A DNA stretch of 64,000 nt from Tridacna crocea (GCA_943736015.1 OX031069.1:22139235-22203234), one strand, 5' to 3'. Shown: positions 1 through 12,504, numbered from the stretch's first letter. The notes: a model not told the origin generated them from the sequence alone. Made by a program: numbers and translations.

Positions 1-795
1 TGGGACCGTTTTGAAAATAGGTCAGGTCAGGTTAAAACTAGGTCATGAAGTCAAATGTTTAAAAGAACATTCTGTATAATACTGGTGGAAACTAAACAAA
101 TGTTTTGTCTTGACAACATCATTAATGTATCACAAATGGGTTACATAGAGTCAACAAATAGGTCATCAGGTAAAATCTTCGAAAAGTCATATGTTCAGCC
201 AAAAATTCATAAAATTAGTCAGAATGTTTGATAATCTTGGATTAATTTGAGAATGGACAAAACATGGTGTTGGGTCAAAAACCAGGTAAACAGACACTCT
301 GGAGGACACTTTGGAAGTCATATTTTCAATTTAAACTCAGAATAATTGGCTGGAATGTTTGTATAGATGATGATTAGGACGTGTTGGCTAAAAAAAAGTA
401 GGTACACTCGAAAGGTTTGCATTTTCAGTCCAGTACTCATAAGAATTGATCAGAATGTTTGTCTTGATGATACCTTACACAGGTTTGAAGCTGAGCCACA
501 TCAGGTCCAAGAGTAGGTCACTGATATATCTCGGATTAACCTTTTTAGTCCACAACTCCTGTTAGTTGGTCATTTTGTTTGCCTTAATGATATCTACATT
601 GAGTTTTTGAATGGGTAAAAGAGTAGGTCACAGAGACAAATCTTAAAAAAGCTAGTGTACTCTCTATAGGCCACATTCTCAGTCCAGTAGTCCTGAAAGT
701 TGCTAAAATATTTATCTTGATATCTTGAGATTTGAAATGGGTCTTGATGGGTCGATAAGGCTCAAAAAACCCAGGACTATCATGGCCCTCTTGTT
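1..795 (-). repeat. palindrome-headed interspersed element with decayed ~125-bp tandem repeats
   Basis: Read on the minus strand from 795, the element starts with an ACAAGAGGGCCATGAT-type head (same family as 32759 and 33733), followed by about five degenerate units marked by CAGAATGTTTGTCTTGATGA near 215, 345, 445, 570 and 700. It runs off the left edge of the window. Confidence 0.65.
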
Positions 796-3136
796 TATAC
801 TTTAATTTTCTTAATGCAGCAATACATAATAGGTGTATAGAATTCAAAACTGCATACCACTGTAAATAACTAAAAATAATCAACGATAAATACAACAAAA
901 TACAACATTTTTTTTTTGTTAATAAAGGCCTCTGGCCTAACATACAATAAAAAAAAAATATACATATCAAGTAGATTATGTCCCCTTACATTAATTAACT
1001 ACTCACAAGTTGTTTAAACTGTAGACTGTAAAATTTATGAAACATACATTTACAGTCTATAAGACAACTGTTTGCATCAGATTTTTGGGACAAAATTTTA
1101 TTGATTTCCTATTAGTCACATAATAGATGTATTCTATTGTTACTTAATTACTGTAAATGTTTTAAATTATACCAGTATAAGTAAATGGGGCAACTTTATG
1201 GATAATTAATATTTATGCTTGAAATAATGTAACCTTCTGTTCTCCAGAAATAATTAAAGGGGTCAAAGGTAAGGGGTGGTTTGTATGTCCGGATTACAAA
1301 TGAAAAAAACAAGCTGGGTTGATCTCAATCTATAGTTGTAATCTGAGTTATACCATACATGTCAAAGAACATCAACTGTACCAATCTCAACAACATCAAT
1401 CAGACAAAGGAATGACAATCTGAAATACATACATTGAGCAAATATATTAGTCTTGTCATCAAACTCTAAAAAGGGATGTACATGTATGTTATAGATAATA
1501 AACTCTTTTCCTGACAATTTATGGAATCGAAAGTCTACCGACTACACCACCAGTCTCTACCAATTCACGCAATACAACCTCTCGAGTGCTCCTGTAAAAA
1601 AATGTGAATGAGTTAAAATCATGCAATTTAGTAAGATAAGTTGGGATCCGAAACAGCTGATAACATTGGATGCTGAAACCAATGACAATACCGTGAACGG
1701 ACTCATAAACACCAAACATGACAAAACATTCAACGAACACACAGACTGACAAATACCAACAACAAAACAGAATGTATCAGACAAATACAAACCACAACAA
1801 ATGTATAACTTGGGATAAATTTTAAGTTTTCAGTCAGTGACCTTCTTGTGCAAACGTAAGTTTTCAACTGACAAAGACAAAAGAAAAGGTCATGTGATCA
1901 AGAAAACCTGGGAACTTTGAAATCACAAGATTGACTGCTAAAACCCAGTAACCATCATTCGGTTACACACTCACCCTCTGTAAGAAATGACGTCCCGTCA
2001 TTGTCAAACCAGTCCTCTGCGTCTATTGTAAGTCAGATCCTACCTAACCTACTCTACACTGCAAAAAAACAATACATCAACGGTTAAAGAATCACATCAA
2101 AAAAAGTAAAACAATCATATTCAAAGTAAGTGGCAAATACAATGCTATGACACACATAATTCAAATTACCACAATTTCCAAATGCGCCAATAACATTTTG
2201 AACAAAAATCATTTACCATATCTTACAAAACCTTGACTTTATCAGGAATGCAGTTTCTCCTCCTCAAACTGAAATGCGTCCTCGCAGTGTGTCACTTGGC
2301 TTCTTCCCCATCTCTTCACCTGAAATGAGAAAAGAGAAAACGATTAAGAAACATTCTGAAATATATATGATAAGCTGAATAATGCTAAAATCATTTCATG
2401 ATCGCTGCAATAAGTCTATGTGCAGTATCAGAGTCTACATTATTCAGAACATCTGATCTCATCAGCTTGCCTAGCGCATGAATTTTACTATCTATTGGCT
2501 GTGGTCTCATCGCTTTGCTAACGAAATCACCAAATCTGTCGGGTGGTTTCTTTGGCCTTATATAACATTAACATATTTCTTGTACAAATAATAACTTGCA
2601 GAATGTTAGAGCTGAGGACTAAATAATATCTATCTAATAAATGTAAATATGAATTACAAAATTATTGTATTCAAACATGAAGAAAATGTTTTAACCTAAT
2701 TTTTTGCCAATTTTGTATACAAGTGACAGGGATTTTTTTAAGTCATGAAATTGCATGGTAGGGTTTACTTAAGGTTTAACTCTTGAAGCTATGGTTTTGA
2801 CACTAATTCAAAATTGGTTTTGACTCTTTTGGCTCAGAAATCAATGGCTCTTCTGCTTTAGGGTTTATTGGGGCGAATTCTACCATAGATATATGGTTAA
2901 AAAGTTTCAAAAGTTTGAGGTTTGTTGTCTTGGTTTTTAAAATATTCCATTAGTTGAGAGATACATAATGACAAAACAAAATTTTTGCAAAAGATGAATC
3001 CTTTAAAATAGTACCATGTCTTTCAAATTGATAGGTGTGATACATGAAGTATCTAAACATGATGTGTGTCTATCAGACACACATTTGCTTAAAACATGTT
3101 TGAGGGTCAGGAAACCAAAGGGATTTATTATAACTA
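796..3136. other. no clear gene; possible minus-strand exon cluster
   Basis: AT-rich sequence without a long open frame. On the minus strand three good splice acceptors (exons starting at 2319, 2058 and 1591) and one consensus donor (after 1975, GAGG|GTGAGT) cluster here. All three frames of the first two putative exons meet stops, so they could only be terminal, UTR or non-coding exons. No repeat family is recognised in most of the stretch. Confidence 0.3.
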
Positions 3137-3363
3137 TTAACTCTTTATAACAAAATTTTAGACTGGTCCAAATTGAAAACAATTTTTGCAGACAACAAAT
3201 AAAATGTGCCTAAACTTGTTGAATATTTCCAGAGAGATTATAAGCCACTGTGGGAAAAAGGAGAAAATGCTGGTTACCAGCATTTTCTCCTTTTCCACAA
3301 TGTTTTTAAAGGTCCTATTTCCAAGGGTCTTCAAAATGTGGGAACTGTGTGGTAAACGCTTAA
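3137..3363 (-). mobile_element. MITE-1 copy
   Basis: TTAA at both ends. The central palindrome GGAGAAAATGCTGGTTACCA and its complement span about 3256-3302. Confidence 0.85.
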
Positions 3364-3400
3364 AGATATTATCAGCATAAGGTATTTGATTTTAAAGATC

Positions 3401-3623
3401 TTAACGCTTTATCAAATGATAAAATTTTAGACTTGTCCAAATACAAAGCCTTTGCAGACAATGAATTAATTATAGCTCGATTCATATTTGTCTTCAAACA
3501 AACGGAAAGCATTTAGAGAAGGAGAAAATGCTGATTCCCAGCATCTTCCCCTTCTCCAATAGTCTTTTCCAAACCTTCTTTTTAAAGGTTGTTTTAAAAG
3601 GAGATCATTTGATACAGAGTTAA
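3401..3623 (-). mobile_element. MITE-1 copy
   Basis: Degenerate hairpin (GGAGAAAATGCTGATTCCCA then CAGCATCTTCCCC). Its right TTAA (3620-3623) is also the left TTAA of the next copy. Confidence 0.8.
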
Positions 3624-3848
3624 CCCATTACCACTCAATCCCTACTTTTGACGACCCTTAGAAAGAAGCCTTTAGAAAACATTGTGGGAAAAGGAGAAAA
3701 TGCTTGTAACCAGCATTTTCTCCTTTTCTCACAATGTTTTCTACTCCATCAGAGACAATTTTCAACATTTAAAGAACATTTAAATTGTCGTCTACAAATG
3801 CTTTCAGTTTCTACATATCAAAATTCTTGTTGTGTCGTAAAGAGTTGA
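3620..3848 (+). mobile_element. MITE-1 copy, head-to-tail with its neighbour
   Basis: Opens TTAACCCATTACCACTCAAT and closes GTCGTAAAGAGTTGA. The right TTAA has mutated to TTGA. Nearly perfect central hairpin at 3677-3742. Confidence 0.85.
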
Positions 3849-3876
3849 ACCCAAATTATCACAAATTAATTTTTTT

Positions 3877-4105
3877 TTAACCCTTTACCACACAATCCGG
3901 ACTTTTAACACCCCTGTGAAAGAAGCCTTATGAAAACATTGTGGGAAAAGGAGAAAATGCTGGTAACCAGCATTTTCTCCTTTTCCCACAATGTTTTCTT
4001 CCCTTCCTAAAACAAATTTCAATTCTCTAGTCACATTTATTTTGTCGACTGCAAATGCGTTCAATTTGGATCAATCCAAAATGTTGTCGTTTGGTAAAGA
4101 GTTAA
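3877..4105 (+). mobile_element. MITE-1 copy
   Basis: TTAACCCTTTACCACACAAT at the left and GTCGTTTGGTAAAGAGTTAA at the right, with an intact hairpin around 3962. Confidence 0.9.
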
Positions 4106-4241
4106 ATGTAGTTGCTTATTTATTCCATTATTGTAACAAGAAGTATAAGACAAAAAAAAAGTCTTTTTTTTCTTTCTGTAAAAATGGAAAGTGTTTGCAT
4201 TTTTATATCATCTGTGGCCATCAGTGCATTGAATTATTTCT

Positions 4242-4475
4242 TTAACTCTTTCCCAAACAAGAAAATGCCAGACTAGACTTACTTCAAAGCATTTACAAAC
4301 AGCAGAATCAGTGTATCTATAGCCTAGAATATTACTTCTGTCTTTAAGATGGTAGAAAATAATGTGAAAGAGGGAGGAAATTCTGGTAACTACCATTTTC
4401 TCCTTTTTCCACCGTGTTTTCAACAACCCTCCTCAGCATAGTGGGTTTAAATGAAATTGTTTGGTAAAGGGTTAA
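4242..4475 (-). mobile_element. MITE-1 copy, diverged
   Basis: TTAACTCTTTCCCAAACAAG start and TTGGTAAAGGGTTAA end. The hairpin has several mismatches (GGAAATTCTGGTAACTACCA). Confidence 0.75.
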
Positions 4476-4522
4476 TTGTTTTGTACATTCTGCTTGTGAC
4501 TCAGTGAATTATGTAGTCTATG

Positions 4523-4736
4523 TTAACTCTTTACCACATAATCCTGACTTTTAACGACCTTGAAGAAGAAAACTTTTCAAGACATTGTAAGAAAAGTAGA
4601 AAATGCTGTTAACCAGCATTTTCTCCTATTCCCACATTGTTTTCTACAATTCCAGAGAGAATTTCATTTTAGTTGCCCTCTGCAAATGCTTTGAATTTGG
4701 ACAGGTCTAAAATTTTGTCATGTGGTAAAGGGTTAA
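4523..4736 (+). mobile_element. MITE-1 copy
   Basis: TTAACTCTTTACCACATAAT start and GTGGTAAAGGGTTAA end, with the central AAAATGCTGTTAACCAGCAT palindrome. Confidence 0.85.
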
Positions 4737-6198
4737 GGATTTTTCAATACATGTATTATGTAAATGAGGAATAATCTGTATTCTGCAATGATGTATGTTA
4801 AGGATCTTAAATCAGAAAATAACTTTGCATTCAAGTCTCATGCAACAAATAATCTTAAGGTTCTTAAATCCAGAATTAAAAAAAAAATATATAACTTCAA
4901 TATCTTTTGCAGTGTTTGATGTTAAGGATGTTAAAAAGTAAATTAGCAAAAACAAAACCCAATATGAGACTGACCACTATTAGATTTCACTGAATTGATT
5001 TTTCCTGAATGAAACCTTCATTGAATGAAGCTCAATCCAACGATGTAAATTCTTAAAATGGCTTGGTAAAATAATACAATTTTAGTATTTTGGCAAAATT
5101 TTGATTGGGATGAAATTGTGGTATAAAAATGATTAAAAAAAATGTAAAATTCACGGCACAGAAAAGTTGTCTTTGTTTTATGGGTGATTTCCTTGCACTG
5201 GTTAGTATCCAGGAATCATAGATACAGGGCAGAGTTGACTACTGGGTTGGATCCAGGAAAAACTTGAGCCTTGCTATCAAATTGTTTTATTGTTTTTATA
5301 TTGTTTTATATATGAGCTTATGAACAACAAATAAACTGTCACCAATGACGGGTCGAGGCAAGCCAGAAAGGTTGCTGATCTATTCAGGGGCAGATAAAAA
5401 TGATAGGAAATGATAGGAAATTCATCTTCACTGAGTAAAGAAACACCAGCACCTTGTAGACATAGGTCTCTAACCATGAATATTTCATTGTCTGATAATT
5501 ACTGGTTTGGGTCCAGGAAACTATCATCTTCTCATGTCATGTAAAGTCAGCTTTTCATAAGCCGAGAATCTGAAAAAAAAGTTACAATTTATTAAATTCA
5601 AAAAAGGTCATTTTGAAAAATTACATCAGTGGATTTGTTTCATCCTATCACTGCCAGAAACCATATTGGAGGCTGCTGACAACTGTCAGAGATCAAGATC
5701 AGACTAATATACTGCCAGAATTACTAGGCCCTGATCAATCAAACAGCTTTGAAGTCAATTCTAAGTTAACAGTTGATCCCAGAGCTGATTGATAAGTTGA
5801 CCCTGTTCTTGGTCAACTCGAAAACAAATGAGAACAGGCAGTGATGTAAGGTGTCATTCTGTATATTTCTATGTCCACTCTAAGGGTCATGCAATGATAG
5901 GGATCTTAATCCCTAAAGTGCTGTTTATCATAACCATAATTTCTTAAGGCCAGTGTAGATTGAGATCAGCTGGATTGCTGTTCTTGCATATACACTGCCC
6001 AATTTATAGTGATGCTGACCAAATTCTGTCTTTCCTGTACAATGTGTTTATCTAGCACTTTATGGGTATTTTTCTAATAAGTATCAACAGTTCTCAAATA
6101 TATACACATAAATTTGTATGCATAATTTTTTATGCATTGATTTTTTTCTTTTTGTACCTGTTATTTCAAGTTATTTGAGGTTGTAATTTAAATTTTGT
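4737..6198. other. no gene seen; AT-rich unique sequence
   Basis: Short internal repeats of GTTAAGGATSTTAAA at 4800-4935 and a doubled TGATAGGAAA at 5401-5420 are the only structures noted. A 66-codon minus-strand open frame (5277-5477) has no recognisable motif. Confidence 0.4.
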
Positions 6199-6746
6199 AT
6201 TTGAACTCTTTACCAAACAACAATATTTTACAATCGTCTAGATTCAAAGTTGTTGCAGAGGACAATTTAACCCTTTACCCCATAAGACATTTCTATGGTA
6301 TCTCTAATTGACCCTAAATAACAGCAAGGATGAAGCTGTTTTTTACGTATACATCACACCTTTTGATAGGGTAGAAAACATAGTGTCAAAAGGTAAAATT
6401 GCTTGTCACCAGCAATTTCACCTTTTGCCACAATGTTTTCCAAAGGCTCCTACAAGCAATGCATAGAAATGAGTATCTATGGAGTAAAGGGCTAAATGTG
6501 GCTCAATGAAAACCAATTTTAAATAGGAAGAAAACATTGTTGGAAAAGGAGAATTGCTGGTTACCAGCATTTTCTCCTGATCCTTCTATGTTTTTGAAAG
6601 GATATTTGTGTGTGAACAGGAAGAAATCAATATGGAAAATGGAAAAAATGCTGGTTATCAGCATTTAAACTTTTTTCCATAATGTTTTCACAAACCTTAT
6701 AGGTTATAGAGGTTGTTAAATCTTAGGATTGGTTAGTGAAGAGTTA
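6199..6746 (-). mobile_element. MITE-1 copy interrupted by another TTAA element
   Basis: Left part (ACTCTTTACCAAACAAC ... TTGCAGAGGACAA) ends at 6266 and resumes at about 6496 (ATGTGGCTCAATG), with the intervening element removed. It has two hairpins in series (about 6530-6590 and 6630-6685) and ends AGTGAAGAGTTAA. Confidence 0.6.
6267..6495. mobile_element. nested TTAA hairpin element, variant subfamily
   Basis: Runs from TTAACCCTTTACCCCATAAG to GGAGTAAAGGGCTAA. Its palindrome uses AATTGC/GCAATT in both arms where MITE-1 has AATGC/GCATT, and its flanks differ from MITE-1, so it is a related but separate subfamily. Confidence 0.65.
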
Positions 6747-8794
6747 ATCTACAAAACTACCGTCAAAAGTTTTTTGTGTGTGTGTGTCATTTATAAAAGT
6801 CTGAGAGTAATTCCTTTTGGTTTGAAGACATTTCAAAGATGTTTTGCATGAAGATATTTTAGACTTTATGGGGGAAAAATATCGAACAGATATTGGGCAT
6901 AATCCAAGACATGGTGCTTATTAAAAGGTTTATTTGCTGCAAGCCTTGGTCTAAATGTGTTGTGATGTCTTATTTCATAGAAATCAGTTTTTGGAATATT
7001 TTGAGTTCCAGCAAGTGAAAACCTTTAACTTTTGTCAACTTGTCAAATCATGTCAGACACTCTTTATATTGCACATCTTCGGCAAATTTCTTGCCATTTA
7101 GGATTAGTAGCCTAAATTCTTGAAAACCTACAGCAACAATAAATTCTTTCTATGATATTTTGTCAAGCTCCTGTTACAGGTCAGAAAAAGTTATCACTAT
7201 GTTGCCCTGCTAAAACTTCTTCATAATTATATCAATGGATTGGTCTAACCTTAGCCTAGACTTTACACATGGGTGGATTTTAAAATATATTTTGAAACAG
7301 ATTTTCACAATAGTTCTCCTTTATGTGTTTATGTGGCAATCTTAACATAAGGTCAGGGTCATACTTGGAGGTCATAACTTAAAGCTCTACATATACTTGT
7401 TCATAGAGAATACTCCTATACTCTAGCAAATTTGAAAACAGGGATCTAAAATAAGAATGACAGATATTTAATGATTTGGTCACTTTTTGTCCTAGTGCAG
7501 TTTCAGTTCATTACTAATTCACCCCTCACACTGTTTCCAAATTTATATTGTTTTTGTATGTCAAGGTCATTTTGTAAAATTAGTATTACTTTTGCCTGTC
7601 AAACCAAACTTAGATAACTCTATAAATTTTCAGTAGGTCAGTAAATGGTTGGCATGCAGCTTTTTTCTACTTCTGCAGAAGACTAGTTATAATGGTACAC
7701 CATAATTACAGAAAACTACATGTAGTAAGTTGACACACAGGTTAATCAAGAATAAAGCAAAAATTAAAGCTACAATGAATGAAAAAATTAGCAAGGTAAA
7801 AAATCTCACTCAGTAGTCTATATCAAGAGGTCACTCTCAGTAACAAACACAGGTTTGAGCAAGAAAAACCTAAGAATTTTGATAAAGTAGTTTAAAATGT
7901 AAGGTTGTACATTCACCTTATAAACAAATGCATAGGTCCATCCAAACAATTTTTAATCAACAAAACTTAAGAAGATACAGACCAAAGTAAACTAGTTATT
8001 ATTAGCTAACATGTGAGAGAAAACTTAACAAGCAAGCACCATATATTCTGCTATAGAATTAGGTTGAATTTAGATAAAGACATCAGAAAGTTTCAATTGA
8101 TTGTTTAAAGTAAAATGCAAAAGATCATGACCCTTGCCTTGATTTCTACATTTGTGACAAGCCTAGAAACACTGTTAATTCCTAGATAACCTACAGGCTG
8201 GATTACTCAGTGCACTACACATTTAATATATTTAATAGCATTCACATAAATGCATAATTCAAGAATCCATATTTTCAAAATCACAGATAATTGATATTCA
8301 TCATTACGCCTCTTCAAAACAGAATTTTGAAGTGACAAAATCACATTCCCATCCCAGTCTGCTTGGGTAGCAGTTTCCACACCACATTAGGAGCATATTG
8401 ACACAGGCATATTGACTCGGACATGTAAGTTTGACATGTGGGAACAGAAATGGACTGAGTGGGTTTTGAAGGGTTTTGTAGTTTTAAACTGGTTTTAGAC
8501 TACCAGATGGACAGACGGAGAGTCAAAAACTGCACTTGGGTTTTGAAGGCCGGTACTATTATTCTGAAATAAACTGGGTTTCTGGGCTGTTGCAATTGAT
8601 GAAATTAAGGCACATTTTGAATACTAATTGATTTATACATGTGATAGCAGTCTTTCTATTTTTGTATTTTTTTTAAATGATAAAAGCAGGTCTTCAATTC
8701 TTTTTTTCTTTTAAAGCTGCCTAAGCACACTTATCTCTTTTATTTTGGAATTTCCTTAGTTTTTATCGTCTGGTAAAAAGGATTAAATCTGCAT
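6747..8794. other. no gene seen
   Basis: AT-rich sequence without exon signals that I would trust, apart from a solo MITE-like end (TCTGGTAAAAAGGATTAA, about 8768-8785). Confidence 0.4.
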
Positions 8795-8905
8795 AACAAA
8801 ATTCTGAGATTTAATAACCCAAAGACAGAATCCTTTCAAAAACATTATGTGATAATACTGGTAACCCAGCATTTTCTCCTTTTCCCACTGTCACAAAATG
8901 ATAAG
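8795..8905. mobile_element. MITE-1 hairpin fragment
   Basis: AACATTATGTGATAATACTG followed by CCAGCATTTTCTCCTTTTCC; both ends are lost. Confidence 0.4.
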
Positions 8906-9324
8906 GCTTGGTGTGGATAATCATATATTCGGAATCCAAGTTCAAACTTTCTGATAATTTTCCTGTTAAAAAATGAATTATGACATAAAAATCTATCACA
9001 GAATAACTGATAACCTATGTCCGATATCTTAAGTATTTAAAGCAGCTGAAATTTTAACACTCCTAGCTTCCATTTAATTTCCTAAAAGTTCTGATGAGGT
9101 CTACTTTCTGAATTTTCCCCCAAAATTCTTCAAGTGGTACCCTGCCTAGCATCACCCTGAGCCCACCAGTGTTTTTGGCGTGATATTTCCTTTCCTCCCA
9201 AATACAGGCTCTTTTACCACCAACCAAAATTATTTACTGGGTCACTAAGCCTTTGTGCCCAATCTATAGGTCTACCATTCACAAGCCACAACACCCTAAC
9301 TGCCAGTTTAAAGCCTGACTGTTT

Positions 9325-9472
9325 GTCTTGTAACTAGTATTTTCTCCCTTTTCCATAATGCACTCAACCATTTTGCAGACAGATCCTATCATTAAAGCAT
9401 TACATTATTTGTTGTCTGTGAGTGCTTTATATTTTGTAAAGTCCAAAATTTTATCATTTAGGCGAGAGTTCA
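9325..9472 (+). mobile_element. MITE-1 right-half fragment
   Basis: Holds the right hairpin arm (TATTTTCTCCCTTTTCC) and a degraded right end (AAAATTTTATCATTTAGG). Confidence 0.5.
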
Positions 9473-9599
9473 GAAGATTTATACATTATATATCTTGACA
9501 AGAAACTTAAATTTACCAGGTTTAAACTGCAGTTTTTATTTTCTGTGTTTATAAATTCTTCTTTCAGTTTTCTGCTTAACTAAGCTATGTCCATATAAT

Positions 9600-12110
9600 A
9601 TTAAAATAATCTTTTTTTTCCTTAAGGATCTTTCAAATGGTTATGTGTGCTTCTGATACCTCTTTCCCTGGTCACAATTAATGCTGCAGAAAGGATCAGA
9701 AGCTAGCATAGCCATTAAATTTTTTATCTTTATTTTTATGAGTAACGGCAGGAATTTGAAGAGGGGGAGGTTGGGAAAGGAGAAATTTGGAGAGAGAGGG
9801 AAAGAGAGAGATTTTTAAGAGTGGAATACTGAGAGGAAGAGGATGAGAAAAAGTGAGAGAAATTTGCAGAGAGAGAGAGACTGATATTAAAATAAAGAAA
9901 ACTGTCTCAAAGATGTAATTCAAATGTAAGGCTTTCATTTTTTTCAATCTATTTGCAAAACATGGCTAATTTAATGTAGTATTAAAATCTTTTTTTTTTC
10001 CTTAACTCTTTACCACACAACAAAATTTGTAACTGGTCCAAATTGAAAGCACTTGCAGACGACAAAATAAAAATAACTCAAAAATTGAATTTTGATTTTG
10101 GAAGGGTAGAAAACATTGTGGGAAAAGGAGAAAATGCTGGTTACCAGCATTTTCTCCTTTTCCCACAATGTTTTCTAAAGGCTTCTTTCTCAGGGTCGTC
10201 AAAAGTAGGGATTGTGTGGTAATGGGTTAAGGATATTTCAAATGGTTATGTGTGCTTCTGATACCCCCTGTCCCTGGTCACGATACTGCAGAAAGGATCA
10301 GAAGCTAGCATAGCCATTTTATCTTTATTTTTATGAGTAACTGCAGGAATTTGAAAAGGGAGAGAGTGGGAAAGGAGAAATTTGGAGAGAGAGAGATATT
10401 TAAGAGTGGAATACTGAGAGAAAGAGGATGAGAAAAAGTGAGAGAAATTTGCATAGAGAGAGAGAGACTGATATTAAAATAAAGAAAACTGTCTCAAAGA
10501 TGTAATTCAAATGTAAGGCTTTCGTTTTTTTTTTTTTTCAATCTATTTGCAAAACATGGTTTATTTAATGTAGTATCAAAATTTTTTTTTTTTCCTTAAG
10601 GATAAGGATATTTCAAATGGTTATGTGTGCTTCTGATACCCCTGTCCCTGGTCACAATACTGCAGAAAGGATCAGAAGCTAGCATAGCCATTTTATCTTT
10701 ATTTTTATGAGTAACTGCAGGAATTTGAAGAGGGAGAGAGTGGAAAAGGAGAAATTTGGAGAGAGAGAGAGAGATTTTTTTAAGAGTGGAATACTGAGAG
10801 AAAGAGGTCAAGAAAAAGTGAGAGAAATTTGCAGAGAGAGAGAGATAGAGATTTTTAAGAGTGGAATGCTGAGAGAAAGAGGATGAGAAAGTGTGAGAGA
10901 AATTTGTACAGAGAGAGAGAGAGAGATTTTTAAGAGTGGAATACTGAGAGAAAGGGGATGAGAAAGAGTGAGAGAAATTTGTACAGAGAGAGAGAGCAAC
11001 TGATATTAAAATAAAGAAAACTGTCTCAAAGATGTAATTCAAAAGTAAGGCTTGCGTTTTTTTCAATCTATTTGCAAAACATGGCTAATTTAATGTAGTA
11101 TCAAAATAATCTTTTTTTTTGCTTAAGGATATTTCAAATGGTTATGTGTGCTTCTGATACCCCCTGTCCCTGGTCACAATACTGCAGAAAGGATCAGAAG
11201 CTAGCATAGCCATTTTATCTTTATTTTTATGAGTAACTGCAGGAATTTGAAGAGGGAGAGAGTGGGAAAGGAGAAATTTGGAGAGAGAGAGAAAGAGAGA
11301 GAGATTTTTAAGAGTGGAATACTGAGAGAAAAAGGATGAGAAAGAGTGAGAGAAATTTGTACAGAGAGAGAGAGCGACTGATATTAAAATAAAGAAAACT
11401 GTCTCAAAGATGTAATTCAAAAGTAAGGCTTTCGTTTTTTCAATCTATTTGCAAAACATGGCTAATTTAATGTAGTATCAAAATAATCTTTTTTTTTGCT
11501 TAAGGATATTTCAAATGGTTATGTGTGCTTCTGATACCCCCTGTCCCTGGTCACGATACTGCAGAAAGGATCAGAAGCTAGCATAGCCATTTTATCTTTA
11601 TTTTTATGAGTAACTGTAGGAGTTTGAAGAGAGAGAGAGAGAGAGTGGGAAAGGAGAAATTTGGAGAGAGGAAGAGAGAGACACAGAGAGAGGTTTTTTA
11701 AGAGTAGAATACTGGGAGGAAGAGGATGAGAGTGAGTGAGGAATTTGCAGAGAGAGAGAGGGAGAATGATAAAGAAAAATATCTCCAAAGATGTAATGCA
11801 AAAGTACAGCTTTTCCTTTTTCAATGAATTTGGATAACATAGATAATTCCATATAGTATTAAAATAATCTCTCTTTTTTTTCCTTAAGGATATTTCAAAT
11901 GGTTATGCATGCTCCTGTTACTCCCTGTCCCTGGTCACAATACTGCAGAAAGGATCAGAAGCTAGCATAGCCATTTTATCTTATTTTCATCAGTAATTGT
12001 AGGAATTTGGAGAGAGAAAAGAGAAGTGGGGAGGAGCAAGAGTGGGAATTTGGAAGGAGGAAGAGAGGGAGAAAGATGATAAAAAAAAAATAAGTTAGGC
12101 TTTTTCTATA
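9600..12110. repeat. tandem array of ~380-520-bp purine-rich units
   Basis: About six units, each marked by CTTAAGGATATTTCAAATGG (near 9624, 10227, 10605, 11123, 11502, 11886), followed by GCAGAAAGGATCAGAAGCTA and a (GA)-rich segment. Within the unit at 10.6-11.0 kb an ~75-bp block (GAGATTTTTAAGAGTGGAAT) is itself repeated three times. Minus-strand Ser/Leu-rich frames here are repeat shadows. Confidence 0.92.
10002..10230 (-). mobile_element. MITE-1 copy inserted in the tandem array
   Basis: Element 10006-10226 (221 bp) flanked by TTAA at 10002-10005 and 10227-10230. Neighbouring array units have a single TTAA at the same point (CTTAAGGATATTTC). The termini CTCTTTACCACACAA and TTGTGTGGTAATGGG are inverted repeats. 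Palindrome 10108-10178 is perfect, with 35-bp arms and one central base. Confidence 0.97.
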
Positions 12111-12123
12111 CATATTAAGTCAT

Positions 12124-12386
12124 TTAATGCTTTACAATACAATCCCATGTACTCACTTGAGGGAGTTTAGTTTTGGAAAGTATTGAGGGAAAAGGAGGTA
12201 GGCTTTGAAAAGTATTATGGGAAAGGAATAAAAACTGGTTACAGGATTTATCTTTTTAACACTTTTTTATAATTTCCAAAGACAAATGCCATTATTTGAT
12301 CCAAATTCAATATAACTTGTCTGCATAGAAATTATTATGCTGTAAATTTTGCAGAGCTTAAAATTTTGTCATTTGACACAGTTTCA
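12124..12386 (+). mobile_element. MITE-1 copy, strongly decayed
   Basis: TTAATGCTTTACAATACAAT start, loss of most of the hairpin, and AAAATTTTGTCATTTGACA near the end. Confidence 0.45.
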
Positions 12387-12504
12387 ACTATATTTCAGTT
12401 ATAAAGTGGGGCTAGTGCACCTATTCATGCTTTCCTTGAGCTTCTTTATCCAGTACTTTATACTATATTCTTTCAAAGCCACAGTGTGCTTTCCCACATA
12501 ACTA

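Noticed and set aside
10596-11824. Minus-strand Ser/Leu/Phe-rich open frames of 60-156 codons
   Set aside because: Produced by GA-rich tandem DNA; no start context, splice signals or homology.
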